A stretch of 64,000 nucleotides of DNA from Planctomycetota bacterium (GCA_013285505.1 CP053450.1:1658796-1722795); one strand, 5' to 3'; shown: positions 18,429 to 28,880, numbered from the stretch's first letter. Numbers and translations are program-made. The notes: a model not told the origin generated them from the sequence alone.

Positions 18429-20823
18429 GTGTCGATGTCTTCGATCTCTCGCGTTTTCGTTTGTGTGTTTCTGTCGTTTCTGGCGGTCGCGGGGATGTCG
18501 TCCTCGGCGGTCGGGCAGGGAGATGGCGGGCCGGTGGTGGTCTGGGTCGCGGCGGACGGGAGCGATGCGGGCGCGGGGACGGAGGGCGCTCCGCTGTCGT
18601 TCGGTGCGGCGATCGAGCGGGTCCGTTCGCTTTGCCGCGAGAGCGGGGTGCCGGCGGGCGGGGTGACGGTGTGGCTCCGTGGGGGGCGGTATGCGCTTCG
18701 GGAGCCGGTGGTGCTGGGGCCGGAGTTTGGGGGGGCTGCGGACCGTCGGGTGGTGATCGCGGCGTACGGGGACGAGCGGGTGGTGTTTGACGGCGGGCTG
18801 CTGATCGGCGCCGACGGCTTTGCGCCGGTCGAGGATGCTGCGGAGCGGGGCGCGGCTTGCCCCGGCGGCCCGGGACCGTGTGGTGGCCAAGACGCTGACC
18901 GATCCGGACCTGATCGCGGCGCTTGAGGCGGAGTTGATGCTGACGCTTGCCTACGACGGCGGGCTGCATCTGCCCTCGGTGTTCCCGAACGAGGGGTACG
19001 CGTTCTTCGACCTGCAGTACGACGTGGCCGAGGCGTCGCCGCCCGGAGTGCCTGATGACAAGACGGCGTACGGCGTGCGGGCCGGGCACCCTCCGTATCA
19101 GGAGGAGGGCCGGGCGCAGGGGTGGCTGGGGACTTTGGAGGAGCCGCGTGGGGCGTGGGCGGGCTTTGCCGAGAGCGCGTCGGAGATGGCGGGCACGTGG
19201 GCGCAGTGGGAGGCGGAGCTGGCTCGTGACAACGGGCGCAACACGCTGACGGGGTTTATCGACGCGAACTGGCTGCTCAAGTCGCAGCCGATGGTGGGGG
19301 CGAACGCCGAGCGGGAGACGATCCATCTCTCGAACGCGCTGGCGTACGGCTGGAACTGGAAGAACCGGCGGCGGGACAAGCCGTTCAAGGTGTTCGGGCT
19401 GCTGTGTGAGCTGGATCGTCCGGGAGAGTGGCACTTCGACCGCGTGGCCGACAGGCTGTACGTGCTGCCGGAGGGGTCGATCGAGGACGCGATGCCGATG
19501 GGGTTGCCGTTCGCGTCCGGCTTTGTGGTGATCGACGGGGCGTCGTTCGTGGACATCCGGGGCGTGACGGTCGAGAACGTCGGGAGCGGGACGGTGTTTG
19601 CGGTCAGGCGCGGGCACGACAACCGCGTGCTCGGGTGCACGGCGCGGAACAGCACCGCGACGGGCCTTGAGCTTGCGGGTCGGGACAACGGGGCGTACGG
19701 GTGCGACTTTGTGGACCTGAACCGGCACGTGGTGCTGCGGGGCGGGGTGCGGTCGCCGGGGGAGATCAGCGCGGGCGGGAACACGGTCGAGAACTGCCAT
19801 ATCTATCAAAGGCGGTTTCGGCACAGGAAGGTGACGGTGAGCGTCTCGGGCGTGGGGCAGGTGTTCCGGCACAACCTGGTGCACAACTCGCTGGGGCAGG
19901 CGGTGACGGTCTCGGGCAACGACCATCTGCTGGAGTGCAACGAGCTGTTCAACATCGGGTTTGACGAGGGCGACGGCGGGGCGATGTACGCCGGGGCGGA
20001 TCTTGCGGGGTATGGCACGACGTACCGGTACAACTTCTTCCACCATCTGATGCACGTGCCGGGGAAGGTCGAGCGGTCGGGGATCCATCTCGACGATCTG
20101 CAGGCCGGTTCAGTGTGCGTCGGCAACGTGTTCTACAAGTCGGCCTCGAAGGCGATCTTCATGAACGGCGGGGCGGGGCACGTGCTGCGGGGCAACGTGT
20201 GCCTGGAGGGGTACCGGGGGATCTACAACGTCGGCGCGGGTGCGCAGCGGAACCACGACCGGCAGGAGGCGATCCTGCGGGACGGCCCGGCGCACGACCA
20301 CTGGAACACGAAGGAGAACTACATCGGGCGGACCGAGCGGACGGTGGGGCCGGAGGGCTGGAACAGCTCGCCGTGGAAGGACCGCTACCCGCTGATGCGG
20401 GAGGTGATGAACGACTCCGGGCAGTTCGGGCGGATGTGGCCGATCCGGTGCACGGTCGAGGACACGCTGTATTTCGGCAACACGTACCGCGACCAGACGA
20501 TCTGGTCGCGCGTGGCGCCGGAGGCGATGGCCAAGACGAACATCTCGGGCGACCGGGTGGTCGGGCCGGAGGACTTTGTGGACTACGACCGGCTCGATCT
20601 GCGGTTCCGGGACCCGGCGATTGTGGCGGTGGAGATCCCGTTCGAGGAGATCGGGCTGTATCTGGATGCGTTCCGGCGCGAGATGCCGGAGAAGGCGCAC
20701 TACCGCATGGCGGTGAAGCGGTTCTTTGCCGGCGTGCCGAGCCACCCGGGGACGCACGAGAAGTTTGATTCGGCGTCGGCGGTGGAGGGGGCGCCGGTGG
20801 TGCGGGCGGAGGTTGGTCGGTAG
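18429..20823 (+). CDS. secreted right-handed parallel beta-helix protein
   Basis: A signal peptide (VFVCVFLSFLAVAGMSSSAV) is followed by VVWVAADGSDAGAGTEGAPL, the usual opening of secreted beta-helix proteins, and VTVWLRGGRYALREPVVLGP. The central part repeats short strands with Asn/Gly turns (VTVENVGSGTVFAVRRGHDN, HLLECNELFNIGFDEGDGGA, GHVLRGNVCLEGYRGIYNVG) as in pectate-lyase-like folds. A polysaccharide substrate is likely but unproven. The frame changes once near 18835, where AEERG-type sequence shifts to SRLAPAARDRVVAKTL. The start is either GTG 18429 or ATG 18435, both served by GGAGGAG. The last codons (EVGR, stop) are part of a tandem duplication that continues beyond the gene. Confidence 0.75.
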
Positions 20824-20935
20824 GGGCGTGGGCTTTGCTCGGGGACTCGTTCAGACCACGGCACGCGGTACAAGTTGGTCGGTAGGGGGCGTGGCCTTCG
20901 CTCGAGGACTCGCGCAGACCACGGCACCGGGTCGG
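20812..20935. repeat. two tandem copies of a ~62 bp repeat overlapping a gene end
   Basis: Both copies begin GTTGGTCGGTAGGGG and contain GTGG(G/C)CTT(T/C)GCTCG, GGACTCG and CAGACCACGGCAC. The first copy starts inside the beta-helix CDS and supplies its last codons and stop (TAG at 20821-20823). The second copy lies in the gap before the leftward membrane-protein gene. Divergence between copies is about 10-15 percent by eye. The rest of the gap is empty. Confidence 0.75.
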
Positions 20936-20936
20936 G

Positions 20937-22843
20937 CTATTGCTCGTCGGAGGTGATCGGCTCGTAGGGGATGGGCCAGAGGAGCCAGTCGCCGTCGAGG
21001 TTGGGGGCGGTGTCGGGGTTGGCGAGTTTGGCGAGGGCTTGCGCTTTGGGCAGCCAGCGTCCGCTCTCATCGCGCGAGCCGGATGGGGCGGTGCCGCCGT
21101 CGTCGTCGCGGTCGGCGCCGACGGACCACAGCCGCGGCTGTCCGTCGGTGACGGCGTAGGCGATGGGCTTGCCGGTGAATCGGTCCGGGGGCAGTGCGGG
21201 GAGGAAGGCGGGGGGTGAGCTGGTCGAGGGTGTCGGGGTAGGTGCCTTGGGAACGTCGGTAGAGCTCGAGGGCGATGCCGGTGAGGACGGCGTCGCGGGT
21301 CTGGGCGACGCGCTGGCCGGCCTCGGCGGCGCGGTCGAGCCGCGGGCATGAGGATGACGATGGGGAAGTAGCGGACGCGGTCGATCGGGGAGGCGGCGAG
21401 CTGCTCGACCTCGTCGGAGACGCGGGGGTGGGTGTCGTATTCCCACATGGGTGTGGTTGCGCGGCGCTCGAGTTTGTCCATGTACTCGGTGTACTTCGAC
21501 ATGAGCGAGGCGCGGTCGGCGACGAGGGCGGCGGTGATGGGGCCGAGGGGGGCGGGGCCGACGATCATGTCTTCGGAGGAGTCGGAGAGGCTGGTGAAGG
21601 TCATGAGGGCTCGCAGGCCCTCGTAGGTGAGGTGGCCGTTGCCGTTGCCGTCGTCGGAGTAGACGCGCTGGACCATGTCCTCGAACATCCAGCGTTCGCC
21701 CTGCAGGGCGCGGTGCATCTCGGTGGCGTCGTCGGCCGCGACGCGGTGGGCGAGCGAGCGGAGCTGCTCGTCTGTGAAGAGGTCGGGCCGGCTGTCGATG
21801 ATCTGGGCGGCGGTGTTGAGCGCGAGGTGGTAGATCGAGATCTGGACGAGTCCGGAGATGATGATCGGGCGGTCGCCGGCGTGACGGGCGATGCCGAGCA
21901 TGGTCTCGATGTCGCGTGCGGCCCGGGCGGCGTCGCCGGCGTCTGCTGCGGTGTGGGCGTCGAAGGTGAGCAGCTTGGCGAGTGCGCGCATGTGGCTCAG
22001 CTCGGGCAGCAGGACGCCGATCATCATCGGGTTGTCGCTGGGGGTTCCGTATTGCTCGTTGGCGTCGGGCTTGCGGGCGTTGTCGGCGTCGATGATGCGG
22101 GGGTCGAGTTCGTCCTGTAGAAGTGCGCCCAGGTGCGGCAGGGCCGCGGCGCGGTGGGCGAGGGCGATGACGTCCTGCTGGCTGTCGAGGTAGGCGAGGG
22201 CGTCGGGGTAGAACGGGTGCTCGGGGGCGGTGGCGGGCCAGGAGTTGACCAGCTCGTCGGGCATGCGGTCGAGCGCGGCGTAGGTCTGGAGGTAGAGGTC
22301 CCAGGCGCGGTCCTGCTCGGGGATCTGCTCGATGGTCTCGTTGTATTCGGCGGCAAAGTTGCGGGTGATGTCGGGCTTGGCCGCGAAGAAACGCCAGGCG
22401 AGCAGGGCGTAGACCAGGCACGCGGCGAGGAAGATCGCGAGCAGGCCCTGGAGCGTGTGGATGAAGGCGCGGTAGCTCCAGTGGCGGCCGCGTTTCTTGG
22501 CGCGGCGGATGAGGCGGGCGGCTTGTGCGGTGTCCCCGAAATCGTTCACGGCTTGGTCCTCCGGTGTGTTGGCGGCGAGGGCGTCGGTGAAGTGGGCGAT
22601 GAGTTCGCGGGCGAGGTCGGCGCGCTCCGAGCCGCCAGAGGCGGGCGCGGCGGACGGTGGTGGTGATGAGGTTGGTGATGGGGGCGGGCAGGTCGGCGCG
22701 GGCGAGGTCGGCACGCCAGTCGAGCCGGCCGGTGACGCGGCCGCGGAGCCAGTCGCGGGCGGGGGGTGTGGGCGGGCGCGGTGCAGCAGTGTGGGCGCGG
22801 GCGACGCTTCGGGACCCGTCTGGTCGGCCGGTGAGGCGTTCAC
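20937..22843 (-). CDS. HAAS-type membrane protein, partner of PadR
   Basis: About 635 residues once three frame changes are allowed (near 22760, 22625 and 21225). After a variable N-terminus comes a segment DLARELIAHFTDALAANTPE then DQAVNDFGDTAQAARLIRRA. This resembles the HAAS/permease-prefix domain found in membrane proteins encoded next to PadR regulators. A membrane helix (LQGLLAIFLAACLVYALLAW) follows, and the rest is a large extracytoplasmic region with no recognised enzyme motif. The GTG start overlaps the padR stop as GTGA, so the two are co-translated. PadR-HAAS pairs are thought to couple envelope signals to gene control. The function of the external domain is unknown. Confidence 0.6.
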
Positions 22844-23202
22844 GCGGCACCCCCCGGATTGAGCGAGCGCGGGTTGGTGAGCACGCCGAGCGACTGCATG
22901 GCCCCGGCGAGGCGGTTCCACTGCTCGGTGTCGGCCTTGAGCTTGGTGCGGCCCTTGCCGGTGAGGCGGTAGTACTTGCGTTCGCGGCCGGACTCGGCCT
23001 CGTGCCAGGTGGCCTCGCTCATGCCCTTGGCCTCGAGGTTGTAGAGCAGGGGGTAGGGGGTGGACTGGCCCATGGCGAGCACGCCGTCGGTGCGGGTGGC
23101 GAGGGCCTCGACCAGCTCGTAGCCGTACATCTCGCGGCCTTTGAGGAGGGTGAGGACGGCGATGGGTCCTGCGCCGCGCATGAGTTCGCGTTCGATCCGC
23201 AT
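22840..23202 (-). CDS. PadR family transcriptional regulator
   Basis: A 120-residue winged-helix protein: ELMRGAGPIAVLTLLKGREM, YGYELVEALATRTDGVLAMG, TPYPLLYNLEAKGMSEATWH, then GRERKYYRLTGKGRTKLKAD. This is the PadR signature including the wing (E..RKYYRLT..G). It should bind DNA as a dimer and repress its own operon until a signal is received. The ATG at 23202 is preceded by GGAG at 7 nt; an upstream ATG at 23217 lacks a site. It is the first gene of a two-gene operon with the HAAS-type membrane protein. A palindrome 27 bp upstream is the likely operator. Confidence 0.9.
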   Translation of the reverse strand: MRIERELMRGAGPIAVLTLLKGREMYGYELVEALATRTDGVLAMGQSTPYPLLYNLEAKGMSEATWHEAESGRERKYYRLTGKGRTKLKADTEQWNRLAGAMQSLGVLTNPRSLNPGGAA

Positions 23203-23228
23203 GGGGGGGCTCCGCATGGTGTGTGTCG

Positions 23229-23252
23229 GATACTATGTGTGACGTAGTATAC
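23229..23252 (-). promoter_or_regulatory. palindromic operator/promoter of padR
   Basis: ATACTA and TAGTAT arms separated by 9 bp (23230-23250), with matching outer bases, form an inverted repeat just upstream of padR. Minus-strand reading gives TATACT within the right arm, a good -10 hexamer, so operator and promoter would overlap. ATAC/GTAT-type palindromes are typical of PadR autoregulation. The stretch is markedly AT-richer than its surroundings. Confidence 0.6.
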
Positions 23253-23347
23253 GGCGGCGCGAGAACGAGGTTGCGGGCGGGGCAGAGAAAGACTTGCGTA
23301 CGAGTAGAACAGGAACAGGGGCGGGCGTCGGTAGTGTCGCGGGGCTG

Positions 23348-24533
23348 CTACCGCCTCCGTCTCGCCGCGGCCAGACCGAGTGCGGCGAGCGGTGCGACGG
23401 TGGTGGGGGCGGGGACAGGAAGCGTCACGACCCAACCTTGTGTGCCAAGACCCTGAATACTGCCGTAGCCTGAGATGGTGCGGCCATCGCCGGAGATGCC
23501 GATTGCCGCTTCAAGGCGAAGCCAGCCCTCGGCATGGATGTCAACGCCGTAGTCGAGGAGGACCGACTCGATCGTGCGGAATCCCCACTCGGGCGTCCAG
23601 AGCACCGCGTGCTCCGAGTTGTCGTAGCCGGACGTGTAGGCAACGCCGACCACGATCCGCCCGTCGTCGGAGACGTCATAGGCGTAGCTGTACCGGCCGG
23701 AGCCAAAGAGATCCTCGCCCGGCAGGAAGCCGAGGCCCTCGACTTCGCCGAACTCGTTCCAGCGGGCGGCCTGAGATTCCCTTCGTCCCGTATCCGATAC
23801 AGAGCTGCCGGTCCCGACGAGCCATCGGCCGTTGGAAGAGACCGCGCGCGCGCCTGCGGAGTCGCGTCCGCCGGGCAAATCGTCAAAGGTGACCAGGCCT
23901 CCGGCCGCCGTCCAGCGGAACGGCTTGCTGACACCGTGGAGGTCCGCCACGCCGCCAACGATCACCGAGCCATCGGGGGTCACGTCCGAGGCATTCCCGC
24001 TGACGGCGCTGCCGGTCAGGTGTTGCATCCCCCTCGGGGGTCCAGCGGAATGGTGCGCCGACAGACTTGCCGTCGAGTTCGGTAGAGGCCCCGCCGACAA
24101 CGACGCGACCGTCGCGGGAGACGGCGCGGGCAATACTGCTTCGATCCCCACCGGGCAGATCTCCGAGTCCGATCATCCCTGTGTCTTCAGACCACCGGAA
24201 CGCCTCGGTGTATTCGTTCTGACGAACGCTCTCTCCGACAATCCATGTTCCCGTCGCCGATACACCCGCAGCGTTGCTCTCCTGGTGCGTAGGGAGTGCG
24301 CCAATCGCGATGAGATCAGAATCGCCCCTCCTGTACGCCGCCTCGCCGTAGTAGGCGAAGTAACTACTGCTGAGCGCCGCGATGGTGCTTCCGTCCCGGG
24401 AAATACCGTGACCGACAGTGAAGTCGATCCCTCCGGGCAGTTCTCCGATGTTCTCGAACGTCGCCGTCTGCGCGACGCATTGAAGAGTGATGACAGCCAC
24501 GGTTGTGGCCGACGCAGACACGCGGAATCGCAT
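23348..24533 (-). CDS. HAF-repeat PEP-CTERM exported protein
   Basis: The signal-like N-terminus MRFRVSASATTVAVITLQCV is followed by at least four HAF-type repeats, recognisable by GELPGG, GLGDLPGGDRSSIARAVSRD, FDDLPGGRDSAGARAVSSNG and GLGFLPGEDLFGSGRYSYAY, each followed by GR.VVG. These repeats form beta-propeller-like extracellular domains. The C-terminus VPAPTTVAPLAALGLAAARR plus arginines is a PEP-CTERM tail with a slightly different helix from the tandem pair at 15.6-17.1 kb. GGAG precedes the ATG at 24533. One frame change is needed near 24033 at a C/G run. The role is presumably surface or matrix structure. Confidence 0.75.
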
Positions 24534-24614
24534 CGTGAGGCTCCTTGCTATTGTGCAACGGAAGAATGCGGGCAGTCCGGTGTCCCGGACTGTCCGCCCC
24601 TGGATGTACGGCGA

Positions 24615-26060
24615 TTATGGCGTAGTGCTGACGATCGTCTTGTTGATCAGCACTGTGATCGTCCCGACGTCGTTTGGACTGTCGCCGTGGTTGCTGGTGA
24701 TGATGTCGTCGAATCCGTCCTGGTTCAGGTCCGCGGCCACAACTCGGAGCGGACGGTCCGCCAGGCTTCCCAGCGAGACGAAGTAGCGTGAGTCCAGGTG
24801 CGTAAACTGCAGCTTTCCGTTCCCCTGGCCGAGAAGGATGGCGACGTTTGGATTGGGCGAACTCCCGCCCATGGCCACAACCACGTCGGGCTTGGTGCCG
24901 CCGTTGAAGTTTCCGATCGCGAGCCCTAGCGGGAGAAGTGTGGCTGGCGCCCCCGAAGACAGCGGGTGCACGTCGTCGGGTTCGTTGCCTGAGCAGTCCA
25001 TGGAGAAGCCGCCATTACCGTCGCCGTGCAGCACATAGACAGTATCATTGACGACCCCGTCCACACCGATCACGTCGTCGGAGAGTTTTCCGCTGGTCAA
25101 TCTTGCGACGGTGATGTCGGTGAAGACCCATCCGAGGCAGTCGGTGACCAGCGTCTTCTGGTAGTTCGTGCCGTCAAGGTTGGTGAGCGAAGCGCCGTCC
25201 CCCAGACCCCAGCGTGACGTGAACAAGTCGGGGAGCGAGGCACCACCGGGCGTCTTGTCAAACACGCCAGAGACTACTTCTGTAGTCGCTTCATCCGAGT
25301 CGTCACCCAAGTCGTACAGCGTTTCGGGGAGCAGGTGACCGGTGCCGTCGTTCTTGCAGATCGTGATGTAGTCCCGGTTGGTGTCGTATTCAAGCAAATC
25401 GACAGCTGCGGCGACATCCAGATCGCCGTCGTTGTCGAAGTCGGCGAGGGTCAAGCCACGGATCGGAAAGGTGGTCGGTTCGTAGTCGTGGAATACAAAC
25501 CTGTTAGTGGCAATGTCGTAGCGGTAGACATAGATGCCCCAAGCGCCTTCATTCGGGCCGGACTGAAAGTGGCTTGTGCCGGTGATGACAAGGTCCAGCC
25601 TTTCGTCCCCGTCCGTGTGCGCCCACGCCACATCCGCCGCCACCGTGTTCGCGTGAATCGGGTTGAGCGTGATGACCTGCGCGAGTTCGAGGGCGTCGCC
25701 GGGGTTCGTCCAGTTCTTCGTGTTTCTGAAGATCCGCACCTCGCCCGGCTCTCCCATCCAGTCGTTGGGATACCCGTTGTAGAGGTTCAGTTGTCCGACC
25801 GCCACGGCGATATCGGGGTATCCATCAAGTCCGGGGTTTTCAGCGTCGTATCCGAGTGCATCCGCCGCCGCGATGCCCCACGGGAAGAAGCCAACCCCGA
25901 TCTCCACCGGGGCCTTGAACTTCGGGATCAGCTCGGTCTGCGCTCCCACACTCCCCACCAACGCCACCATCGCGAACACTCCTCCCAGCACCGCAGAACG
26001 CAGCGAGGATACACGGCTCGGAGAGCCGTTCCACCGAAGTACCCTAACGCCCCCCCCCAC
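24615..26060 (-). CDS. secreted FG-GAP/VCBS repeat protein
   Basis: A hydrophobic leader (AVLGGVFAMVALVGSVGA) precedes repeats of the FG-GAP/VCBS type with Asp-rich calcium loops: AHTDGDERLDLVITG, LTLADFDNDGDLDVAAAVDL, LAIGNFNGGTKPDVVVAMGG and VAADLNQDGFDDIITSNHGD. It probably forms an extracellular beta-propeller. No anchoring tail is visible. The open frame begins beside a nine-C run at 26050-26058. If that run has one base too many, an ATG at 26095-26097 with GGAG upstream becomes the start. The 254 bp between this gene and the next upstream gene contain no other convincing ORF. Confidence 0.7.
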   Translation of the reverse strand: MGGGVRVLRWNGSPSRVSSLRSAVLGGVFAMVALVGSVGAQTELIPKFKAPVEIGVGFFPWGIAAADALGYDAENPGLDGYPDIAVAVGQLNLYNGYPNDWMGEPGEVRIFRNTKNWTNPGDALELAQVITLNPIHANTVAADVAWAHTDGDERLDLVITGTSHFQSGPNEGAWGIYVYRYDIATNRFVFHDYEPTTFPIRGLTLADFDNDGDLDVAAAVDLLEYDTNRDYITICKNDGTGHLLPETLYDLGDDSDEATTEVVSGVFDKTPGGASLPDLFTSRWGLGDGASLTNLDGTNYQKTLVTDCLGWVFTDITVARLTSGKLSDDVIGVDGVVNDTVYVLHGDGNGGFSMDCSGNEPDDVHPLSSGAPATLLPLGLAIGNFNGGTKPDVVVAMGGSSPNPNVAILLGQGNGKLQFTHLDSRYFVSLGSLADRPLRVVAADLNQDGFDDIITSNHGDSPNDVGTITVLINKTIVSTTP

Positions 26061-26314
26061 AAACCTGTTTCATCCAGCTGCGCATGCGTTCTGACATCTT
26101 CATCTCCGTGCGTTGCGAGAACGGGCTGCCCCGGGCAACAAATACGGACCTGCCCCCATCCCCAGTGTCCCTCCGGCGTGGCAGCCCCGGCACACTGCCA
26201 AGGCCCGCCCACCGGCATACATGTCTATCACGACAACGGGCCGCAAGTTGCAGGCGAATGCAAGGGGATTGCAAAGAATGCTTGTGATATTGGGTGGCAA
26301 TGTGAGAAGATGGG

Positions 26315-27931
26315 CTACTCCGCCTCCTTCAGCACCACCTCACACTCCCGGTGCAGCCTCGCTCTGCGGTAGCGCACAGTGACCGTCTGCCCCGGCTCGT
26401 AGCTGGTCAGCACGCGGACCAGTTCCCAGTAGTCGCGTACGGGGCGGTCCTCGATGTGGGTGACGATGTCGCCGAGGCGGAGGTCGCCGGCGTCGCGGCG
26501 GGGGCGGGCGGCGACGCGGAGGCCTTCGCCGGTGCCTTCGGCGTCGATGGTGACGCCGAGGCTGGCCATGCCGCGGCGAACCTCTTCGGGGACCTCGGGC
26601 AGCTGGCGGCAGAAGTCGGCGTAGCGGTCGTTGATCTCGTCGAGTGTGCCGTCGAGGACGGCCTCGATGGAGGCGACGCCGCTGGGGTCTTCGCGGAAAT
26701 GTTCGGTGAAGTGGGCGTACCACTCGGCGAGTTTGCCCTCGCGGTGCATGAAGAGGAAGAGGGCGCGGGACTGGGCGTAGCGGGCGAGCGGGCGGGAGGT
26801 GGTGAAGCGGTCGCGGGGGATGTTGCAGAGGTCGCGGATGTGGAGCAGGTGGCCGGTCTTGGCGAGGAACTGCGCCTGGTTGGTGCGCCAGCTCTCGACG
26901 GGGACCAGCTCGCCGGTGACGGTGCGGTCGTAGTCCTCGATGAGGGAGCAGAGGCCCTCCTGGACCCAGACGGGGTGCATCTGGTTGCGGCGGCCGTTGG
27001 AGCGCCAGTGCAGGACGTGCATGAACTCGTGGCGGATGGTGGCGCCGAGGTCCATGGTGACGAGTTGCTTCTCGTCGTGGGAGTAGTGGCCGCCGATGGC
27101 CTGGGTGAAGCTGCGGGCTGCGGGGCCGTAGGTCTGCGCGGCCCACTGGCGGAAGTCGTTCTGGTTGGGCAGGACGACGAGGATCCACGGGTCGTCGGGG
27201 TGGACGAGCTGGTCGGCGGCGTCGGTGCCGGAGAAGACATGCTCCATCGCCCAGGCGTGGACCTCGCGGATCTCGGCCTGGACTTCTTCGAGGGTCTGCT
27301 GGTCGTAGGCGCAGACGTAGGCGAGGCGGAGGTCGGGGTCTTTGACGTACCAGTATTTGCTGCCGTAGCGGTCGCGGGCGCGCTCGAGGTCGGTGTCCAC
27401 GCGGCGTTCGAGGATCTCGTCCCACTTGGCGAGCATGGACTGGACGGTGGTGGTCTCGCGGGCGTTGTTGAGGGAGGGGTCGATGCGGATGAGGTTGACA
27501 TCGGAGAAGCCGAACTCGACGGCCTGGAGGAGCAGCTCGGCCGCGGCCTCGCTCTCGCCCTGGCGGCTGCGGACGCAGGCGAGGTTGTAGCGGTGGACGA
27601 AGTTGCCGGGCTGCCACCTGATGAGCTTGTCGAGGAGGGCCGCGGCGGTGTCGAGCTCGTCTGCGGCGAAGGCCGCGACGGTCTCGTCGGTCCAGCGGAT
27701 GAGGGTCTCTTCGGTGGGCTCGGTCTCGCGGTCGGTGGTGGTGGTTTGGTCGGTGTTGGTGTCAGCGGGCTGCGCGAGGGTGGTTGTGGCGCTGAGCGGG
27801 AGGCTGAGCAGGGCGAGCAGGACGGGCAGCGCGGTCAAGGTGCGCAACATGCTCAAGCTGCTCAGGGTGCGCGACATGCTCATGCTGCGCAGCGGGCGGG
27901 GGCTCCCGGGTGTTGCGGCTCGGCTGGTCAT
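26315..27931 (-). CDS. secreted zinc metallopeptidase with PDZ domain
   Basis: A 538-residue protein. After an N-terminal extension comes a signal-like helix (LTALPVLLALLSLPLSATTT), and a TPR-like stretch (NFVHRYNLACVRSRQGESEA) occupies about residues 85-140. The gluzincin-type zinc motif HEFMHVLH lies at 301-308 with a downstream glutamate in WVQEGLCSLIEDY, as in DUF1570-type peptidases. The last ~80 residues (LRLGDIVTHIEDRPVRDYWE) are a PDZ domain, which may recognise C-termini of substrates. The ATG overlaps the purN stop (ATGA), so it is translated from the STAS-purN operon although the functional link is not obvious. Confidence 0.8.
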   Translation of the reverse strand: MTSRAATPGSPRPLRSMSMSRTLSSLSMLRTLTALPVLLALLSLPLSATTTLAQPADTNTDQTTTTDRETEPTEETLIRWTDETVAAFAADELDTAAALLDKLIRWQPGNFVHRYNLACVRSRQGESEAAAELLLQAVEFGFSDVNLIRIDPSLNNARETTTVQSMLAKWDEILERRVDTDLERARDRYGSKYWYVKDPDLRLAYVCAYDQQTLEEVQAEIREVHAWAMEHVFSGTDAADQLVHPDDPWILVVLPNQNDFRQWAAQTYGPAARSFTQAIGGHYSHDEKQLVTMDLGATIRHEFMHVLHWRSNGRRNQMHPVWVQEGLCSLIEDYDRTVTGELVPVESWRTNQAQFLAKTGHLLHIRDLCNIPRDRFTTSRPLARYAQSRALFLFMHREGKLAEWYAHFTEHFREDPSGVASIEAVLDGTLDEINDRYADFCRQLPEVPEEVRRGMASLGVTIDAEGTGEGLRVAARPRRDAGDLRLGDIVTHIEDRPVRDYWELVRVLTSYEPGQTVTVRYRRARLHRECEVVLKEAE

Positions 27932-28536
27932 GCGGTGTCTCCGGCGGGAGGCTCCGGGTGTGCGCGCAGCAGCGTGCGGAGGGCCTCGGGGTAGGCGATG
28001 CACTCCTGCTCGAAGACGCGGGCCGCGAGGGTGTCGGGGGTGTCGGCGGGCAGGACAGGGCAGCGCCGCTGCAGGATGGTCTGCCCGTGGTCGTACTCGC
28101 CGTCCACGAGGTGGACGGTGCAGCCGGACTCGGTGTCGCCGGCGTCGAGCACGGCCTGATGGACGCGGTGGCCGTACATGCCCGGCCCGCCGTGCCGGGG
28201 CAGCAGGGCGGGGTGGATGTTGACGATGCGGCCCGCGTAGGCGGGGGGGACATCGATGAGTTGGAGGTATCCCGCGAGCACTCCCCAGGCGATTCGGGCG
28301 GATTGGAGGCGCTGTTGCAGGGTTTGGGCGGGGATGCGTCCGGGGAGGACCTCGCAGGGGATGTTCCGCTCGCGGGCCCGCTCGGCGCCGAGGCACTCGC
28401 GGGAGGCGATGACCAGGGCGATCTCGGCGTGGAGGCGGCCGGCGTGGATCTCGTCGAGCAGGTTGAGGAGCGTGCGGCCGCTGCCGGAGAGCAGGACCGC
28501 GAGGCGCGGGGGCGGTTGTGCGGTGGGGTCGGTCAC
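27928..28536 (-). CDS. purN: phosphoribosylglycinamide formyltransferase
   Basis: The third step of purine synthesis, formyl transfer from 10-formyl-THF to GAR. The 202-residue protein shows LAVLLSGSGRTLLNLLDEI at the N-terminus and the catalytic set: Asn107 and His109 in NIHPALLP, and Asp149 in HLVDGEYDHG. LAGYLQL at ~88 is also typical. GTG start at 28536 overlaps the STAS gene stop (GTGA), and its own stop overlaps the peptidase start. purC lies at the right edge of the window, so purine genes are scattered rather than in one operon. Confidence 0.95.
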   Translation of the reverse strand: MTDPTAQPPPRLAVLLSGSGRTLLNLLDEIHAGRLHAEIALVIASRECLGAERARERNIPCEVLPGRIPAQTLQQRLQSARIAWGVLAGYLQLIDVPPAYAGRIVNIHPALLPRHGGPGMYGHRVHQAVLDAGDTESGCTVHLVDGEYDHGQTILQRRCPVLPADTPDTLAARVFEQECIAYPEALRTLLRAHPEPPAGDTA

Positions 28537-28880
28537 TGGAAGAGCTTGAGCGCGGCGTCGCGGTCGGGCGTGATGGTGAGGACCTTGTCGAGCCTGGCGA
28601 TCTTCATCATGCCGAGGATGTCCTCGCCGAGGCCGTAGACGACGAGCCTGCCGCCGCCGGACTTGCAGGCGGTGTTGGTGGTGAGCAGCGTGCCGAGCCC
28701 GGCGGAGGCCAGGAGGGAGACGGCTTCGAGGTTGATGGCGAAGCGCCAGCCGGCGTCGGGGCCGGCGGCGTTGATCTCTTCCTGGATCACGCCCGCCTCG
28801 CGTTCAGTGACCTTGCTCGGGACGACGTGGCCGATGGTGGCGACGCCGGTGTGCTCGAATCGGACGAACTGTGCGCTCAT
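28533..28880 (-). CDS. STAS domain protein (anti-sigma factor antagonist type)
   Basis: A 115-residue single STAS domain: WRFAINLEAVSLLASAGLGT with Ser59 in the position phosphorylated in SpoIIAA-like antagonists, then GGGRLVVYGLGEDILGMM. Such proteins switch an anti-sigma factor or other partner when phosphorylated by a serine kinase. No kinase or sigma factor is adjacent, so the partner is elsewhere. It heads the STAS-purN-peptidase operon, coupled by a 4-nt overlap. Confidence 0.85.
   Translation of the reverse strand: MSAQFVRFEHTGVATIGHVVPSKVTEREAGVIQEEINAAGPDAGWRFAINLEAVSLLASAGLGTLLTTNTACKSGGGRLVVYGLGEDILGMMKIARLDKVLTITPDRDAALKLFQ

Noticed and set aside
17365..20088. 907-residue minus-strand ORF across thyX and the beta-helix gene
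   Set aside because: It is a shadow frame of both genes, with arginine/proline-rich nonsense composition.
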